In this document: piece after piece, positions 26,340 to 34,694 of the stretch
Position numbering within the stretch: the first letter of the stretch is position 1
Layout of the letters: each line of letters starts with the position of its first letter
Assembly (NCBI RefSeq): GCF_001976145.1
Contig: NZ_MOXD01000002.1
Span: 434,001-498,000 of the forward strand
Direction of reading: 5' to 3'
Source: Serratia oryzae
Lineage (GTDB): Bacteria; Pseudomonadota; Gammaproteobacteria; Enterobacterales; Enterobacteriaceae
Length of the DNA: 64,000 nt
Notes under the pieces: model-generated
What the model saw: the letters and a program-made list of their open reading frames with translations, nothing else
Database searches by the model: none
Told to the model about the DNA's origin: nothing
Position numbers and translations under genes: made by a program

Positions 26340-27248
26340 GTGAGAATAAATCTGGACGCATTACTGATCCTGGACGCTTTGGAACGTCACGGCTCATTTG
26401 CCGCCGCCGCTGCTGCGCTGTTTAAAACGCCGTCGGCTCTGAGCTATATGGTGCAGAAGCTGGAGAGCGATCTGGATATTACCTTGCTCGATCGTTCTGG
26501 ACACCGGGCAAAATTCACTGATACTGGCAAACTGATGCTGGACAAGGGGCGGATCTTGCTGCGTGCTGCGCAAGATCTGGAGCAACAGGCGCGCTATGTG
26601 GAAAGCGGTTGGGAGAGCGATCTCAGTCTGGCCGTGGACGCGTCGTTTCCCTTTGAGCGTTTATTGCCGCTGATTGATGAGTTTTACCGCCATCATCATC
26701 ACACTCGGTTGCGTTTCAGCCACGAGGTGCTGGCCGGTTCCTGGGAGGCGCTGGTTTATGGCTGTGCCGATATCATTATTGGTGCGATCTGCGAGCCGCC
26801 TTCCCGCGCGGGCTTTTCTTTCAGCCCGTTGGGGCGCCTGGAGTACATTTTTACCGTTGCCCCGCATCATCCGCTGGCGACGTTGCCGGAACCGTTATTA
26901 AAAACGACTATCCGCCAGCATCGCGCCGTGGTGGTACATGACACTTCACGCGTGAAGACGCCGCAAAGTCTGCACGTGCTTGATGAACAGGATCAACTGA
27001 CGGTATTCAGCTTTGAAGCCAAGTTGCAGGCGCAACTGGCCGGGTTGGGCTGTGGCTATCTGCCGCGTTATCTGGCGGAACCCTATCTGAATACGGGCCA
27101 ACTGGTCGCGAAAAATGTCGAGGCAGAACGCTACAGTGATACTGCGTATTTTGGCTGGCGCGAAAGTGCAACCGGCCTGGCGGCAGCCTGGTGGCGCGAG
27201 CGTTTGCAGGCTTATGTCGATGCAGGTTCTATTTACTCCAGCTTGTAA
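26340..27248 (+). CDS. LysR family transcriptional regulator
   Basis: A 302-residue LysR-type regulator starting at GTG 26340, preceded by a weak GGGG tract. The N-terminal helix-turn-helix is RINLDALLILDALERHGSF, then AAAAALFKTPSALSYMVQKL. The pattern is close to the YhaJ-type branch of enterobacterial LysR proteins. The C-terminal effector domain has YIFTVAPHHPLA and AGLGCGYLPRYLAEP. It is divergent from the ycaC-like operon with 140 bp between, the classic LysR arrangement. Expected to control that operon in response to its substrate. Confidence 0.88.
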   Translation: MRINLDALLILDALERHGSFAAAAAALFKTPSALSYMVQKLESDLDITLLDRSGHRAKFTDTGKLMLDKGRILLRAAQDLEQQARYVESGWESDLSLAVDASFPFERLLPLIDEFYRHHHHTRLRFSHEVLAGSWEALVYGCADIIIGAICEPPSRAGFSFSPLGRLEYIFTVAPHHPLATLPEPLLKTTIRQHRAVVVHDTSRVKTPQSLHVLDEQDQLTVFSFEAKLQAQLAGLGCGYLPRYLAEPYLNTGQLVAKNVEAERYSDTAYFGWRESATGLAAAWWRERLQAYVDAGSIYSSL

Positions 27249-27264
27249 GACAGGCAAACCAGGG

Positions 27265-27609
27265 AGCAATGCGCTGATCCGCAGCCATCCAAGGCGCTGG
27301 CCGTGGCGCTTGTTATCCCTTAATCTGAACTATCATTTAATACACCATGATTTACCCCACCTGCGGTGGTACGGATTGTGCCAGGTGTATCTGGCAGAGC
27401 AACGGGCTTACCGGCAGCGCAGCCATGGGGTTATGGTTGCGGGATACGGCGCGTGGTTGGCTGGCTATGTTGTCACGCTGATTGCGGTTGAGGTACACCC
27501 GTTTGCCGCTGCGGATTTGACGAGTGATACACAGAATGACTGGCCGACGCTAGCGCTGACGCGTTGGGTTGGCGCTGCTCAGCATTTTCCAACCGATCCG
27601 GCGCCATAG
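27265..27609 (+). pseudogene. 3' remnant of a fatty-acid-desaturase family gene
   Basis: After the LysR stop, the +1 frame encodes about 114 residues with the C-terminal signature of membrane fatty-acid desaturases: SNALIRSHP, then LSLNLNYHLIHHDLPHLRWY with the third histidine box HxxHH, then the QVYLAEQRAY and HGVMVAGYGAW segments. The first two histidine boxes and the membrane core, about two thirds of a ~300-residue desaturase, are absent. There is no start codon with a ribosome site. The break lies right after the LysR gene, so the LysR gene or its operon may have come in with a deletion. It ends at TAG 27607-27609, just before yehZ. Confidence 0.7.
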
Positions 27610-27639
27610 CCGGAAAGCCTAATATGAAGAGGAACAAGC

Positions 27640-28563
27640 ATGGCGATTAGCTCATTACGTGGACGTTTTCTGGCTTTGGCGCTGACCACACTGACGGTGG
27701 GTGCAGCACAGGCGGCGGATACGGTGCGCGTTGGTTCCAAGATTGATACCGAAGGATCGCTGCTCGGCAACATCATTGTGCAGGTGCTGGAAGCCAACGG
27801 CATCAAGACCACCAATAAACTGCAGTTGGGCACCACCCAGGTGCTGCGCGGTGCCATTACCTCTGGCGAAATTGATATCTACCCGGAATACACCGGCAAT
27901 GGGGCGTTCTTCTTCTCCGATGAAAAAGATCCGGCATGGAAAGAAGCCAGCGCTGGGTTTGAGAAGGTGAAGAAACTCGATTACGACAATAACCATATCG
28001 TCTGGCTAGATGCCGCCCCGGCGAATAACACCTGGACCATCGCCGTCCGTCAGGATCTGGCGCAGGCTCATCATCTGCAAACCCTGGCGGATCTCAGCCA
28101 GTGGATTAACAGCGGGGGCAAATTCAAACTGGCCGCGTCGGCAGAGTTTATTGAGCGCCCGGATGCCTTACCGGCTTTCCAGAATGCTTACGGCTTTAAG
28201 CTCAATCAGGATCAGTTGCTGTCGCTGGCCGGTGGCGATACGGCGGTGACCATCAAGGCGGCGGCAGAGCAGACTTCAGGCGTCAATGCGGCGATGGCGT
28301 ATGGCACCGACGGCCCGGTGGCGGCATTGGGGCTGCAAACGCTGCAAGATCCGAAGGGCGTGCAGCCTATTTATGCACCGGCACCGATTATTCGCGAAGC
28401 CACGCTGAAAGAGCACGCCAATATTGCTGAACTGTTGAAGCCGGTTTTCGCGACGCTGGATGGCCCGACCTTGCAGAAACTGAACGCGCAGATCGCTGTG
28501 GAAGGGCGGGATGCCAAACAGGTCGCAACAAGTTACCTTAAAGAGCAAGGGCTGATTAAATAG
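27640..28563 (+). CDS. yehZ: Osmoprotectant ABC transporter, periplasmic binding protein
   Basis: A 307-residue binding protein (YehZ, also called OsmF) with a signal peptide cleaved after QAADT-like AQA (about residue 24). The mature start ADTVRVGSKIDTEGSLLGN and the hinge YPEYTGNGAFFF are typical of the OpuAC/QAT family, which binds glycine betaine, choline or carnitine-type compounds. It delivers its ligand to YehY/YehW/YehX, encoded just downstream in the E. coli order. An ERIC and a hairpin separate it from yehY, which would favour separate expression levels. AGAGGAAC lies upstream of the start. Confidence 0.93.
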   Translation: MAISSLRGRFLALALTTLTVGAAQAADTVRVGSKIDTEGSLLGNIIVQVLEANGIKTTNKLQLGTTQVLRGAITSGEIDIYPEYTGNGAFFFSDEKDPAWKEASAGFEKVKKLDYDNNHIVWLDAAPANNTWTIAVRQDLAQAHHLQTLADLSQWINSGGKFKLAASAEFIERPDALPAFQNAYGFKLNQDQLLSLAGGDTAVTIKAAAEQTSGVNAAMAYGTDGPVAALGLQTLQDPKGVQPIYAPAPIIREATLKEHANIAELLKPVFATLDGPTLQKLNAQIAVEGRDAKQVATSYLKEQGLIK

Positions 28564-28566
28564 CCT

Positions 28567-28632
28567 TATACCCGTCATACTTCAAGTTGCATGTGCGTTG
28601 GCTTTCCTGCGGCTCGAATTATTTAGGGTATA
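28567..28632. repeat. Short ERIC (internally deleted) between yehZ and yehY
   Basis: TATACCCGTCATACTTCAAG through CTCGAATTATTTAGGGTATA, 66 bp in total, with the whole central ERIC core missing. It starts 4 bp after the yehZ stop codon and will be transcribed within the operon. Confidence 0.88.
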
Positions 28633-28641
28633 TACTCTAGG

Positions 28642-28667
28642 AATTGGGCCGCTAAAACGGCCCAATT
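28642..28667 (+). terminator. Strong hairpin after yehZ
   Basis: AATTGGGCCG (28642-28651) and CGGCCCAATT (28658-28667) form a perfect 10-bp stem with a CTAAAA loop. There is no U-run. It may attenuate read-through or protect the yehZ mRNA 3' end. Confidence 0.6.
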
Positions 28668-28691
28668 GCGCCAATGGAGCGGGGATCTGCT

Positions 28692-29846
28692 TTGATTATT
28701 GCTTTAAAAAACCGCGTACTGCTGACCTTATTCATCATGCTGCTGGCGGCCTTTAGCCTGCCGTTTCTCAGCTATGCCCCTAATCGTTTGTTATCCGGCA
28801 AAGGTATTTCCCTGATATCCCTGTTACACGGCCCGGCGTTATGGCTGCTGTTGCCCCTGTCGGCACTGGCCGTTCTCAGTCTGCTGGCCCCGTTGCGGCG
28901 CTGGGCGCTGTTCACGGCGCTGACGGCCAGCATCCTGCTGGCCATGATCTTTTGGCTGAGTGGCGATGCGGCGCAGCAGTTGGCATTGCAGGGGGCGCCG
29001 CTGGCGCGCACCTCGTGGGGCAGCGGCTGTTGGCTGATGGCGGCGCTCTGCGGATTGATTGCCGCCGACGCCATAACGCGCATCACCCCTTCACACCTGT
29101 GGCGCATGTTGGGCAATCTGTTGGTGATGCTACCGGCACTGTTGCTGCTGTTCAGCGGCCAGTTGGATCAGCTTTCGCTGCTCAAGGAGTACCACAACCG
29201 GCAGGAGGTGTTCGACGCGGCGCTGTTGCAGCATCTGAGCATTCTGTTGGCCACCATGCTGCCCGCATTGCTGATCGGTGTGCCGCTGGGCGTGCTGTGT
29301 TACCGCTCTGAACGCTGGCAAACGCCGATCTTCTCTACGCTGAATATTATCCAGACCGTGCCTTCTATCGCGTTGTTTGGCCTGCTGATTGCCCCGCTGG
29401 CCGGGCTGGCGGCGGCATGGCCGTGGCTGGCGAAGTTGGGCATCAGCGGTATTGGGATGGCACCGGCGATCGTCGCCCTGGTGCTGTATGCCTTGCTGCC
29501 GCTGGTACGCAGCGTGGTGGCGGGCCTGCAAAGCGTTCCGGCCAGCGTGATCGAGTCGGCCAGCGGGATGGGCATGACGCGTGGGCAACTGTTTTTGCGC
29601 GTACAACTGCCGTTGGCTTTGCCGCTGTTTCTCACCGGTGTGCGCATTCTGGCGGTGCAAACCCTGGGGATGGCGGTGGTGGCTGCGCTGATCGGTGCCG
29701 GGGGTTTTGGTGCCATCGTGTTTCAAGGGTTGCTCAGCAGCGCACTGGATCTGGTGTTGCTCGGGGTGTTGCCGGTGATCGCCATGGCGGTGATCGTTGA
29801 TTCGTTGTTCAAATGCATAATTTCACTGCTGGAAGTGACACACTGA
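28692..29846 (+). CDS. yehY: Osmoprotectant ABC transporter permease YehY
   Basis: About 384 residues, larger than a normal permease because extra N-terminal helices precede the transport domain. Matches E. coli YehY, including FLSYAPNRLLSGKG near the N-terminus. The binding-protein-dependent transport domain (about 180-375) has the EAA loop VIESASGMGMTRGQLFLRVQ. I prefer TTG at 28692, which has GGAG...GGGG upstream at good spacing and gives the family's N-terminus. An in-frame ATG at 28674 lacks a ribosome site. It ends at TGA overlapping the yehX ATG (TGATG at 29844-29848). Confidence 0.88.
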   Translation: MIIALKNRVLLTLFIMLLAAFSLPFLSYAPNRLLSGKGISLISLLHGPALWLLLPLSALAVLSLLAPLRRWALFTALTASILLAMIFWLSGDAAQQLALQGAPLARTSWGSGCWLMAALCGLIAADAITRITPSHLWRMLGNLLVMLPALLLLFSGQLDQLSLLKEYHNRQEVFDAALLQHLSILLATMLPALLIGVPLGVLCYRSERWQTPIFSTLNIIQTVPSIALFGLLIAPLAGLAAAWPWLAKLGISGIGMAPAIVALVLYALLPLVRSVVAGLQSVPASVIESASGMGMTRGQLFLRVQLPLALPLFLTGVRILAVQTLGMAVVAALIGAGGFGAIVFQGLLSSALDLVLLGVLPVIAMAVIVDSLFKCIISLLEVTH

Positions 29847-30781
29847 TGATTCGCTTTGATCGGGTAAGCAAGGTTTTTCAAGGTAAACCGGTGGTTGACG
29901 ATCTCTCGCTGCAGATTGCCGAGGGGGAGTTTACCGTGCTGATCGGCACCTCTGGCTCCGGTAAGTCCACCACGTTAAAGATGATCAATCGGCTGATTGA
30001 ACACGACGAGGGCAAAATCTATTTTGCCGGTGAAGAGATCCATAAATTCAAACCGCAGGATCTGCGCCGCCGCATGGGGTATGCCATTCAATCGATCGGC
30101 CTGTTCCCGCATTGGACGGTGGAGGAGAATATCGCCACCGTGCCGCAGCTGCTGAAGTGGCCACGGGCACGCATCCGCGATCGGGTCACCGAGCTGATGA
30201 CGTTGCTGCATCTGGAGCCGGAACGCTTTCGCCGCCGCTATCCGCATCAGCTTTCAGGCGGGCAGCAGCAGCGGGTTGGCGTGGCGCGTGCGCTGGCCGC
30301 CGATCCTGAGGTATTGCTGATGGATGAACCCTTTGGTGCGCTCGATCCGGTCACCCGAGTGACCTTGCAGAAAGAGATTGCGCGGATTCATCAGCTTTCT
30401 GGCCGCACCATTGTGCTGGTAACCCATGACATCGACGAGGCGCTGGGGTTGGCGAACCGCATTGTGCTGCTTGAGCAGGGGCGGGTAGTGCAGCAGGGCA
30501 CGCCGTTGGCGCTGTTGACCGAACCGGTGAATGACTTTGTGCGCGACTTTTTTGGCCGCAGCGATCGCGGCATCAAGCTGTTGGCGCTGGGCACGGTCGC
30601 TGAACGCCTGCGCCCGGGCAGCGCCGAGGGGGAACCGATTCAGGCGGCGATGAGCCTGCGCGATGCGCTGTCGGTATTCGTGGCCCGTGGCAGCGAACGC
30701 CTGCCGGTAGTCGGGGAGCAGGGGGAAGCGCTGGGTGTGCTGCATTTCAGCGATCTGATCGCGCAAAAGGCCCTGTCATGA
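29846..30781 (+). CDS. yehX: Osmoprotectant ABC transporter ATP-binding protein YehX
   Basis: A 311-residue ATPase. Walker [10 protein letters not shown] (36-44), Q-loop [12 protein letters not shown] signature [15 protein letters not shown], Walker [14 protein letters not shown] and switch histidine LVTHDIDEA are all present. The C-terminal ~70 residues form a CBS-like regulatory module ([20 protein letters not shown]), as in osmoprotectant importers that sense ionic strength. It overlaps yehY (1 bp) and yehW (4 bp), which indicates translational coupling. Confidence 0.94.
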   Translation: MIRFDRVSKVFQGKPVVDDLSLQIAEGEFTVLIGTSGSGKSTTLKMINRLIEHDEGKIYFAGEEIHKFKPQDLRRRMGYAIQSIGLFPHWTVEENIATVPQLLKWPRARIRDRVTELMTLLHLEPERFRRRYPHQLSGGQQQRVGVARALAADPEVLLMDEPFGALDPVTRVTLQKEIARIHQLSGRTIVLVTHDIDEALGLANRIVLLEQGRVVQQGTPLALLTEPVNDFVRDFFGRSDRGIKLLALGTVAERLRPGSAEGEPIQAAMSLRDALSVFVARGSERLPVVGEQGEALGVLHFSDLIAQKALS

Positions 30782-31539
30782 AAATCTACTCCAGTTGGTG
30801 GCGCGATCCGCTGCCTTGGGCTGTCGCCTTGCTGCTGGCGCTGGTGTTCGGCATGAACCATTTGCGCTGGCTGTTTGTCGCCTGGTTCCCAGAGCTGGAC
30901 AGGCCGGTGTACCAGCAGGACAGCTTTTTCTCGCTGGTGGAAGCGCATTTGCTGCTGGTGGGGGTATCGAGTTTGATTGCGGTGCTGATTGGCGTCAGCG
31001 CCGGAGTCGCGGTAACGCGTGGGGCGGGGCGTGAGTTCCGCTCGCTGGTAGAGACGGTGGTGGCCGTCGGCCAGACCTTTCCGCCGGTGGCGGTGCTGGC
31101 GGTGGCGGTGCCGGTGATGGGCTTTAGCGAACAGCCGGCGATTATTGCGCTGGTGCTGTATGGCCTGTTGCCGATCCTGCAGGGGACGCTGACCGGGATC
31201 GAGTCCGTGCCAGCCGCCACGCGCGAGGTGGCGCAGGGCGTCGGCATGAACCGCTGGCAGATCCTGTGGCGCGTTGAGCTGCCGCTGGCAGCGCCGGTGA
31301 TTGTGGCGGGCATTCGAACTTCGGTGATTATCAACATCGGCACGGCGGCGATCGCCTCCACGGTGGGCACTAAAACGCTGGGATCGCCGATCATCATTGG
31401 GTTAAGCGGTTTTAATACCGCTTACGTGATCCAGGGGGCGGTGGTGGTGGCGTTGTTGGCGATCATCACCGACATGCTGTTCGAGCGCTGGGTGCGTTAC
31501 CTGACGGCCTGGCGCGCGCTGTCATCTTCCGCGGGGTAA
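30778..31539 (+). CDS. yehW: Osmoprotectant ABC transporter permease YehW
   Basis: A 253-residue inner-membrane permease with about six helices. The EAA loop reads [20 protein letters not shown], the coupling helix that docks on YehX. It follows the YehX gene with an ATGA overlap. It completes a YehZ-Y-X-W importer in the E. coli gene order. In E. coli the operon is RpoS-dependent; no promoter can be asserted here from sequence alone. Confidence 0.93.
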   Translation: MKIYSSWWRDPLPWAVALLLALVFGMNHLRWLFVAWFPELDRPVYQQDSFFSLVEAHLLLVGVSSLIAVLIGVSAGVAVTRGAGREFRSLVETVVAVGQTFPPVAVLAVAVPVMGFSEQPAIIALVLYGLLPILQGTLTGIESVPAATREVAQGVGMNRWQILWRVELPLAAPVIVAGIRTSVIINIGTAAIASTVGTKTLGSPIIIGLSGFNTAYVIQGAVVVALLAIITDMLFERWVRYLTAWRALSSSAG

Positions 31540-31542
31540 AAA

Positions 31543-32325
31543 ATGCTGACTGTGTCATTGCCCATGTATGGCGTCAGCCATCAACAGGTTGAACCCTTCT
31601 GGCAGGCGTTGCGCGATAAACTGCGGCAGCTTGGGATGGCCGAGGTGCCGCAGGCCTTGAGCTGGCCGCAGGATCTGCTGGCGCACTGGCAGAGCCCGGA
31701 TCTGCTGCTGAGCCAGACCTGTGGTTACCCGTCAGCGGCGTTGCTGCCGCAGGTTCAACTGGTGGGTACCTATCATTATCGCGTAGAAGGGTGCAGCGGT
31801 GCGCATTACAGCAGTTGGCTGGTGGTGCGGGATAACGAACCGGGGGAGCGGCTGGCGGACTTTCGTGGCCGGGTGGCGGCCTATAACAGCCGGGATTCGC
31901 AATCCGGCTACAACAGCCTGTTGACGCTGGTTGCGCCGCTGGCGCAGCAAGGGCGGTTCTTCCGCCAGGCGATTGCCTCCGGTGCTCACTATGAGTCAAT
32001 GAAGATGATCCTGCGCGGGCAGGCCGATATTGCGGCTATCGATTGCGTCAGCTTTGCTTTGCTCAAACGCGCGCAGCCGCAGGCGGTGGCTGGGCTGAAG
32101 ATTATTGGCCGCACCGCCGCGGTGCCAGGGTTACCGTTGATCACCGCGGCGGGTACAACGCCACGGCAGTTGGCGCTGCTGCGCGCGGCGGCCAGCGCGA
32201 TGGTCAACGATCCGGCCAGTGAAAACCTGCTGATTGGTGATTTCAGCCTGGTGCCGCGCGAGGCCTATCGGGTGATTACTGAACATGAGCAGCAAGCGGT
32301 GGCACGGGGCGTGACGGCGCTATAG
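31543..32325 (+). CDS. PhnD/SsuA-like substrate-binding domain protein
   Basis: A 260-residue protein of the PhnD/transferrin-like periplasmic binding fold: TVSLPMYGVS at the N-terminus, LLLSQTCGYP (about 54-63), FRGRVAAYNSRDSQSGYN, then the GQADIAAIDCVSFALL strand. Such domains bind phosphonates, phosphite or other anions. There is no signal peptide (the protein starts MLTVSLPMYG), so it is probably cytoplasmic or has a sensing role. It begins 3 bp after yehW, so it looks co-transcribed with the osmoprotectant importer, although it is not part of the E. coli operon. The ligand is unknown. Confidence 0.75.
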   Translation: MLTVSLPMYGVSHQQVEPFWQALRDKLRQLGMAEVPQALSWPQDLLAHWQSPDLLLSQTCGYPSAALLPQVQLVGTYHYRVEGCSGAHYSSWLVVRDNEPGERLADFRGRVAAYNSRDSQSGYNSLLTLVAPLAQQGRFFRQAIASGAHYESMKMILRGQADIAAIDCVSFALLKRAQPQAVAGLKIIGRTAAVPGLPLITAAGTTPRQLALLRAAASAMVNDPASENLLIGDFSLVPREAYRVITEHEQQAVARGVTAL

Positions 32326-32332
32326 CGCTGCA

Positions 32333-32494
32333 TTATTTAGTCTGCAGCGTGGTGGCCGGTGCCTCGCTGGTGGCCGGGGCTGCTTCATGTGGCGTGGTGG
32401 AGCGGGTGTAGATATTCAGCCCGGCAAGGAAGACACCGCCCAGAGAACCCAAGGCGCATAGGGCGATGATGATGACGAACGCTTTTTTCAGCAT
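32333..32494 (-). CDS. Small single-pass membrane protein
   Basis: A 53-residue protein starting MLKKAFVIIIALCALGSLGG. One transmembrane helix spans about residues 5-27, followed by a polar, Ala/Pro/Thr/Ser-rich tail (about 28-53) ending TTLQTK. It is convergent with the PhnD-like gene, 7 bp from its stop. The positive-inside pattern (KK before the helix) suggests a periplasmic tail. Function unknown. The tail composition is typical of conserved small enterobacterial membrane proteins rather than chance. Confidence 0.55.
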   Translation of the reverse strand: MLKKAFVIIIALCALGSLGGVFLAGLNIYTRSTTPHEAAPATSEAPATTLQTK

Positions 32495-32569
32495 GAGTTA
32501 TATTTCGCAGGTGAGTCAGAACAGCGGGAATTATAGCCCCTTCACCGGGTGAAACAATCATCATTTATC

Positions 32570-33499
32570 TTACTCGGGCGCTTTCACTGCTGGCGCACGT
32601 TGCACCTTCGCCGTGTGGCCGAACAGGTACTTACCCAGCGTTACCAGCACCACCGCAGAGACGATCACCACCAGCGCCAGCCATTCACGCGTCGCCAGCG
32701 TTTCACCGGCAAAACCGACGCCGAGCAGCACCGCCACCACCGGGTTCACGTAGGCATAACTGGTTGCTACTGCCGGGCGCACATTCTTCAGCAGGAACAT
32801 ATAGGCGCTGATCGCCAGCATTGAACCGAAGACAATCAGATAACCGAGGGCCAGAAAGCTGCTGAGGCTGGGCATACGATCAAGATGTTCACCGCTCAGT
32901 TGGCTGGCAACCATCAATACCACACCGGCCACCAGCATTTCTGCCGCACCGGCCATTGGCCCGGTGGGCAATGAAATGCGTGAACTGAGCACTGAGCCAA
33001 AGGCCCAACTGGCGGAGGCCAGCAGGATCAGCAGCGCACCCATTGGGTTACCCACCAGGTTGTTACCGGTATTCAGCAGCACGATGCCTAACAGGCCGAG
33101 CGCGATGCCGGTCCACTCCAGCCAGGTATTGCGCATTCCCCATAACATGCTGAAACACAGGGTAAACAGCGGCACCGTTGCCACCATCACGGCGGCAATG
33201 CCGGAAGGGACGTTCTGATGTTCTGCCACCGTCACCAGGCCGTTACCGACCGCCAGCAACAGGATGCCGATAGTACCGGCGGCCACCCACTGTTTTAGCG
33301 TTGGCAGAGCGTGGCCGCGCAGCACCAGGAAAGCGAACAGGGCGATCCCTGCTACCAGAAAGCGGATACCGGCCATCATCAGCGGCGGCCAGCTTTCTAC
33401 CCCAACGCGGATAGCAAAGTAGGTCGATCCCCAGACAATATATAACGTGAACAGCGCGCCAACTAATGGCAGGACATGACGGTTTTGTTGGCTCAGCAT
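32570..33499 (-). CDS. yedA: YedA, drug/metabolite exporter
   Basis: A 309-residue inner-membrane protein with ten helices and two EamA repeats. It is close to E. coli YedA: LFTLYIVWGSTYFAIRVGVE, VTVAEHQNVPSGIAAVMVA, TVPLFTLCFS and SYAYVNPVVAVLLG are shared. The YedA-type exporters are proposed to extrude amino acids or drugs; the substrate is not established. Single gene upstream of the lipid operon's 3' end. Confidence 0.92.
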   Translation of the reverse strand: MLSQQNRHVLPLVGALFTLYIVWGSTYFAIRVGVESWPPLMMAGIRFLVAGIALFAFLVLRGHALPTLKQWVAAGTIGILLLAVGNGLVTVAEHQNVPSGIAAVMVATVPLFTLCFSMLWGMRNTWLEWTGIALGLLGIVLLNTGNNLVGNPMGALLILLASASWAFGSVLSSRISLPTGPMAGAAEMLVAGVVLMVASQLSGEHLDRMPSLSSFLALGYLIVFGSMLAISAYMFLLKNVRPAVATSYAYVNPVVAVLLGVGFAGETLATREWLALVVIVSAVVLVTLGKYLFGHTAKVQRAPAVKAPE

Positions 33500-33626
33500 G
33501 GGTTCTTTATTCGGCAGGGTGAGATTTCGTTAGGACACTCAGTAAACCCTAACGGGGGGAGAATAAGCAATGCATTTTTGTGCCTGCGGCAGGAGTGGGG
33601 ATTGGGTAGTCATGCCACATAAGGCG

Positions 33627-33648
33627 GCCCTCTCCAGTGGGAGAGGGC
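33627..33648. terminator. Hairpin at the end of the lipid operon
   Basis: GCCCTCTCC (33627-33635) and GGAGAGGGC (33640-33648) form a perfect 9-bp stem with an AGTG loop, 10 bp beyond the DUF3833 stop. There is no T-run on the minus strand, so this may be an mRNA 3'-end structure rather than a full terminator. Confidence 0.5.
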
Positions 33649-33657
33649 TGGGAGTGA

Positions 33658-34182
33658 CTATTGTTTTTCGAAAAATAGCGTCACTTTAGCGACTTCTAGC
33701 CCAAACTTGCGCAGCGATGTCACGTTAAATAGACGCTTTTCATCCTGGCGAAACAGCCAGTCGTCAAAGTGCAGCTTTATTTTGCCGTTATCGGTTTTCA
33801 CGTCCATATCGTAGCGCCAGTTGAAGGCGTTGCCTGCGGTATTGCCGTGCGCCACACCGATGATATCGCCTGCCGTCCCCTGATAGCTGCCATCTTCATT
33901 TCTGATGATGTGCCAGACGCGAGTTTGACGCTCGCCGTCGTCATATACGAACTTTTCGTTTAACGTCAGGGTATTACCGACGACATCACCCTGGATCACC
34001 ACTTCAAAACGGCGGATCTGCTTGTTCTGGTAATCCTGTACCATCCCCCAGGCGCGGGTTTCACCGCTGAAGTAGCCGAACAGATCGAAGGTGGGTTTGC
34101 TGTGCTGATAGTCACTGACCTCCGCGCTGCATCCGGCCAGCAAAAACAGTAACGCCAGTAACAGATTTCTGATATTCATCAT
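33658..34182 (-). CDS. DUF3833 lipoprotein
   Basis: A 174-residue protein with a lipoprotein signal peptide: MMNIRNLLLALLFLLAGCS gives a lipobox LAGC with the acylated cysteine near residue 18. The mature part is a lipocalin-like beta-rich DUF3833 domain (FDLFGYFSGETRAWGMVQDY, then WHIIRNEDGSYQG). Members cluster with cyclopropane-synthase and DUF1365 genes and are proposed to act in the envelope; no activity is proven. ATGA overlaps the upstream chalcone-isomerase-like gene, which supports the start at 34182. It is the last of nine co-oriented genes. Confidence 0.85.
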   Translation of the reverse strand: MMNIRNLLLALLFLLAGCSAEVSDYQHSKPTFDLFGYFSGETRAWGMVQDYQNKQIRRFEVVIQGDVVGNTLTLNEKFVYDDGERQTRVWHIIRNEDGSYQGTAGDIIGVAHGNTAGNAFNWRYDMDVKTDNGKIKLHFDDWLFRQDEKRLFNVTSLRKFGLEVAKVTLFFEKQ

Positions 34183-34694
34183 GAAGCTCCCGTCAGTTGT
34201 TGGCGTAGGGTGGGGTATTGAGTAGCGGGTGACAGCCATATTGCGAGAAAAGCATCGCGAAAAGCGCCGTCGAAGCGTTCGCCGATCGGTTTAACCGGCT
34301 GGCCCGGCCGCGGGCGATAATAGAAGCGGCCTCCGTCATGGTCGCCGACAAAGGTGAGTTGGCTACCGGGTTGCACAGAGGGCCAGATGGCACTCATCTG
34401 GCTGAGCCAGCGCTGCTGCTGCGCAACTGGCACCGTGATTTGCATTGCCTGCCACTGTTCCTGCGTGGCTTTCACCAGTTCATCGGTGCTGATGTTGCGC
34501 TGGTAATTAATGCTCAGCGCCTGCGGCCAGTTGCCGGCCTGATAGCGCCCGTCTGGCGTGCGTAATACCGAAAAATAGATATCAAACGGCCCCCAGCGCA
34601 GCGTGGCACTGCCTACCGTCGGCCAGGCGGCCCATTCGCTGGCCTGTGCTGCCAGGCTGCTCAGGCAGAGCAGCAGGGTTAACAGCATCTTCAT
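34179..34694 (-). CDS. Chalcone isomerase-like family protein
   Basis: A 171-residue protein with a cleavable signal peptide (MKMLLTLLLCLSSLAAQAS). The mature domain has the FAP/chalcone-isomerase fold pattern (FDIYFSVLRTPDG, LSINYQRNISTDEL, then GERFDGAFRDAFLAIWL). Fatty-acid-binding proteins of this fold bind fatty acids, so a lipid-binding periplasmic role is plausible in this operon; no isomerase chemistry is implied. It overlaps its neighbours by 4 bp on both sides. Confidence 0.8.
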   Translation of the reverse strand: MKMLLTLLLCLSSLAAQASEWAAWPTVGSATLRWGPFDIYFSVLRTPDGRYQAGNWPQALSINYQRNISTDELVKATQEQWQAMQITVPVAQQQRWLSQMSAIWPSVQPGSQLTFVGDHDGGRFYYRPRPGQPVKPIGERFDGAFRDAFLAIWLSPATQYPTLRQQLTGAS

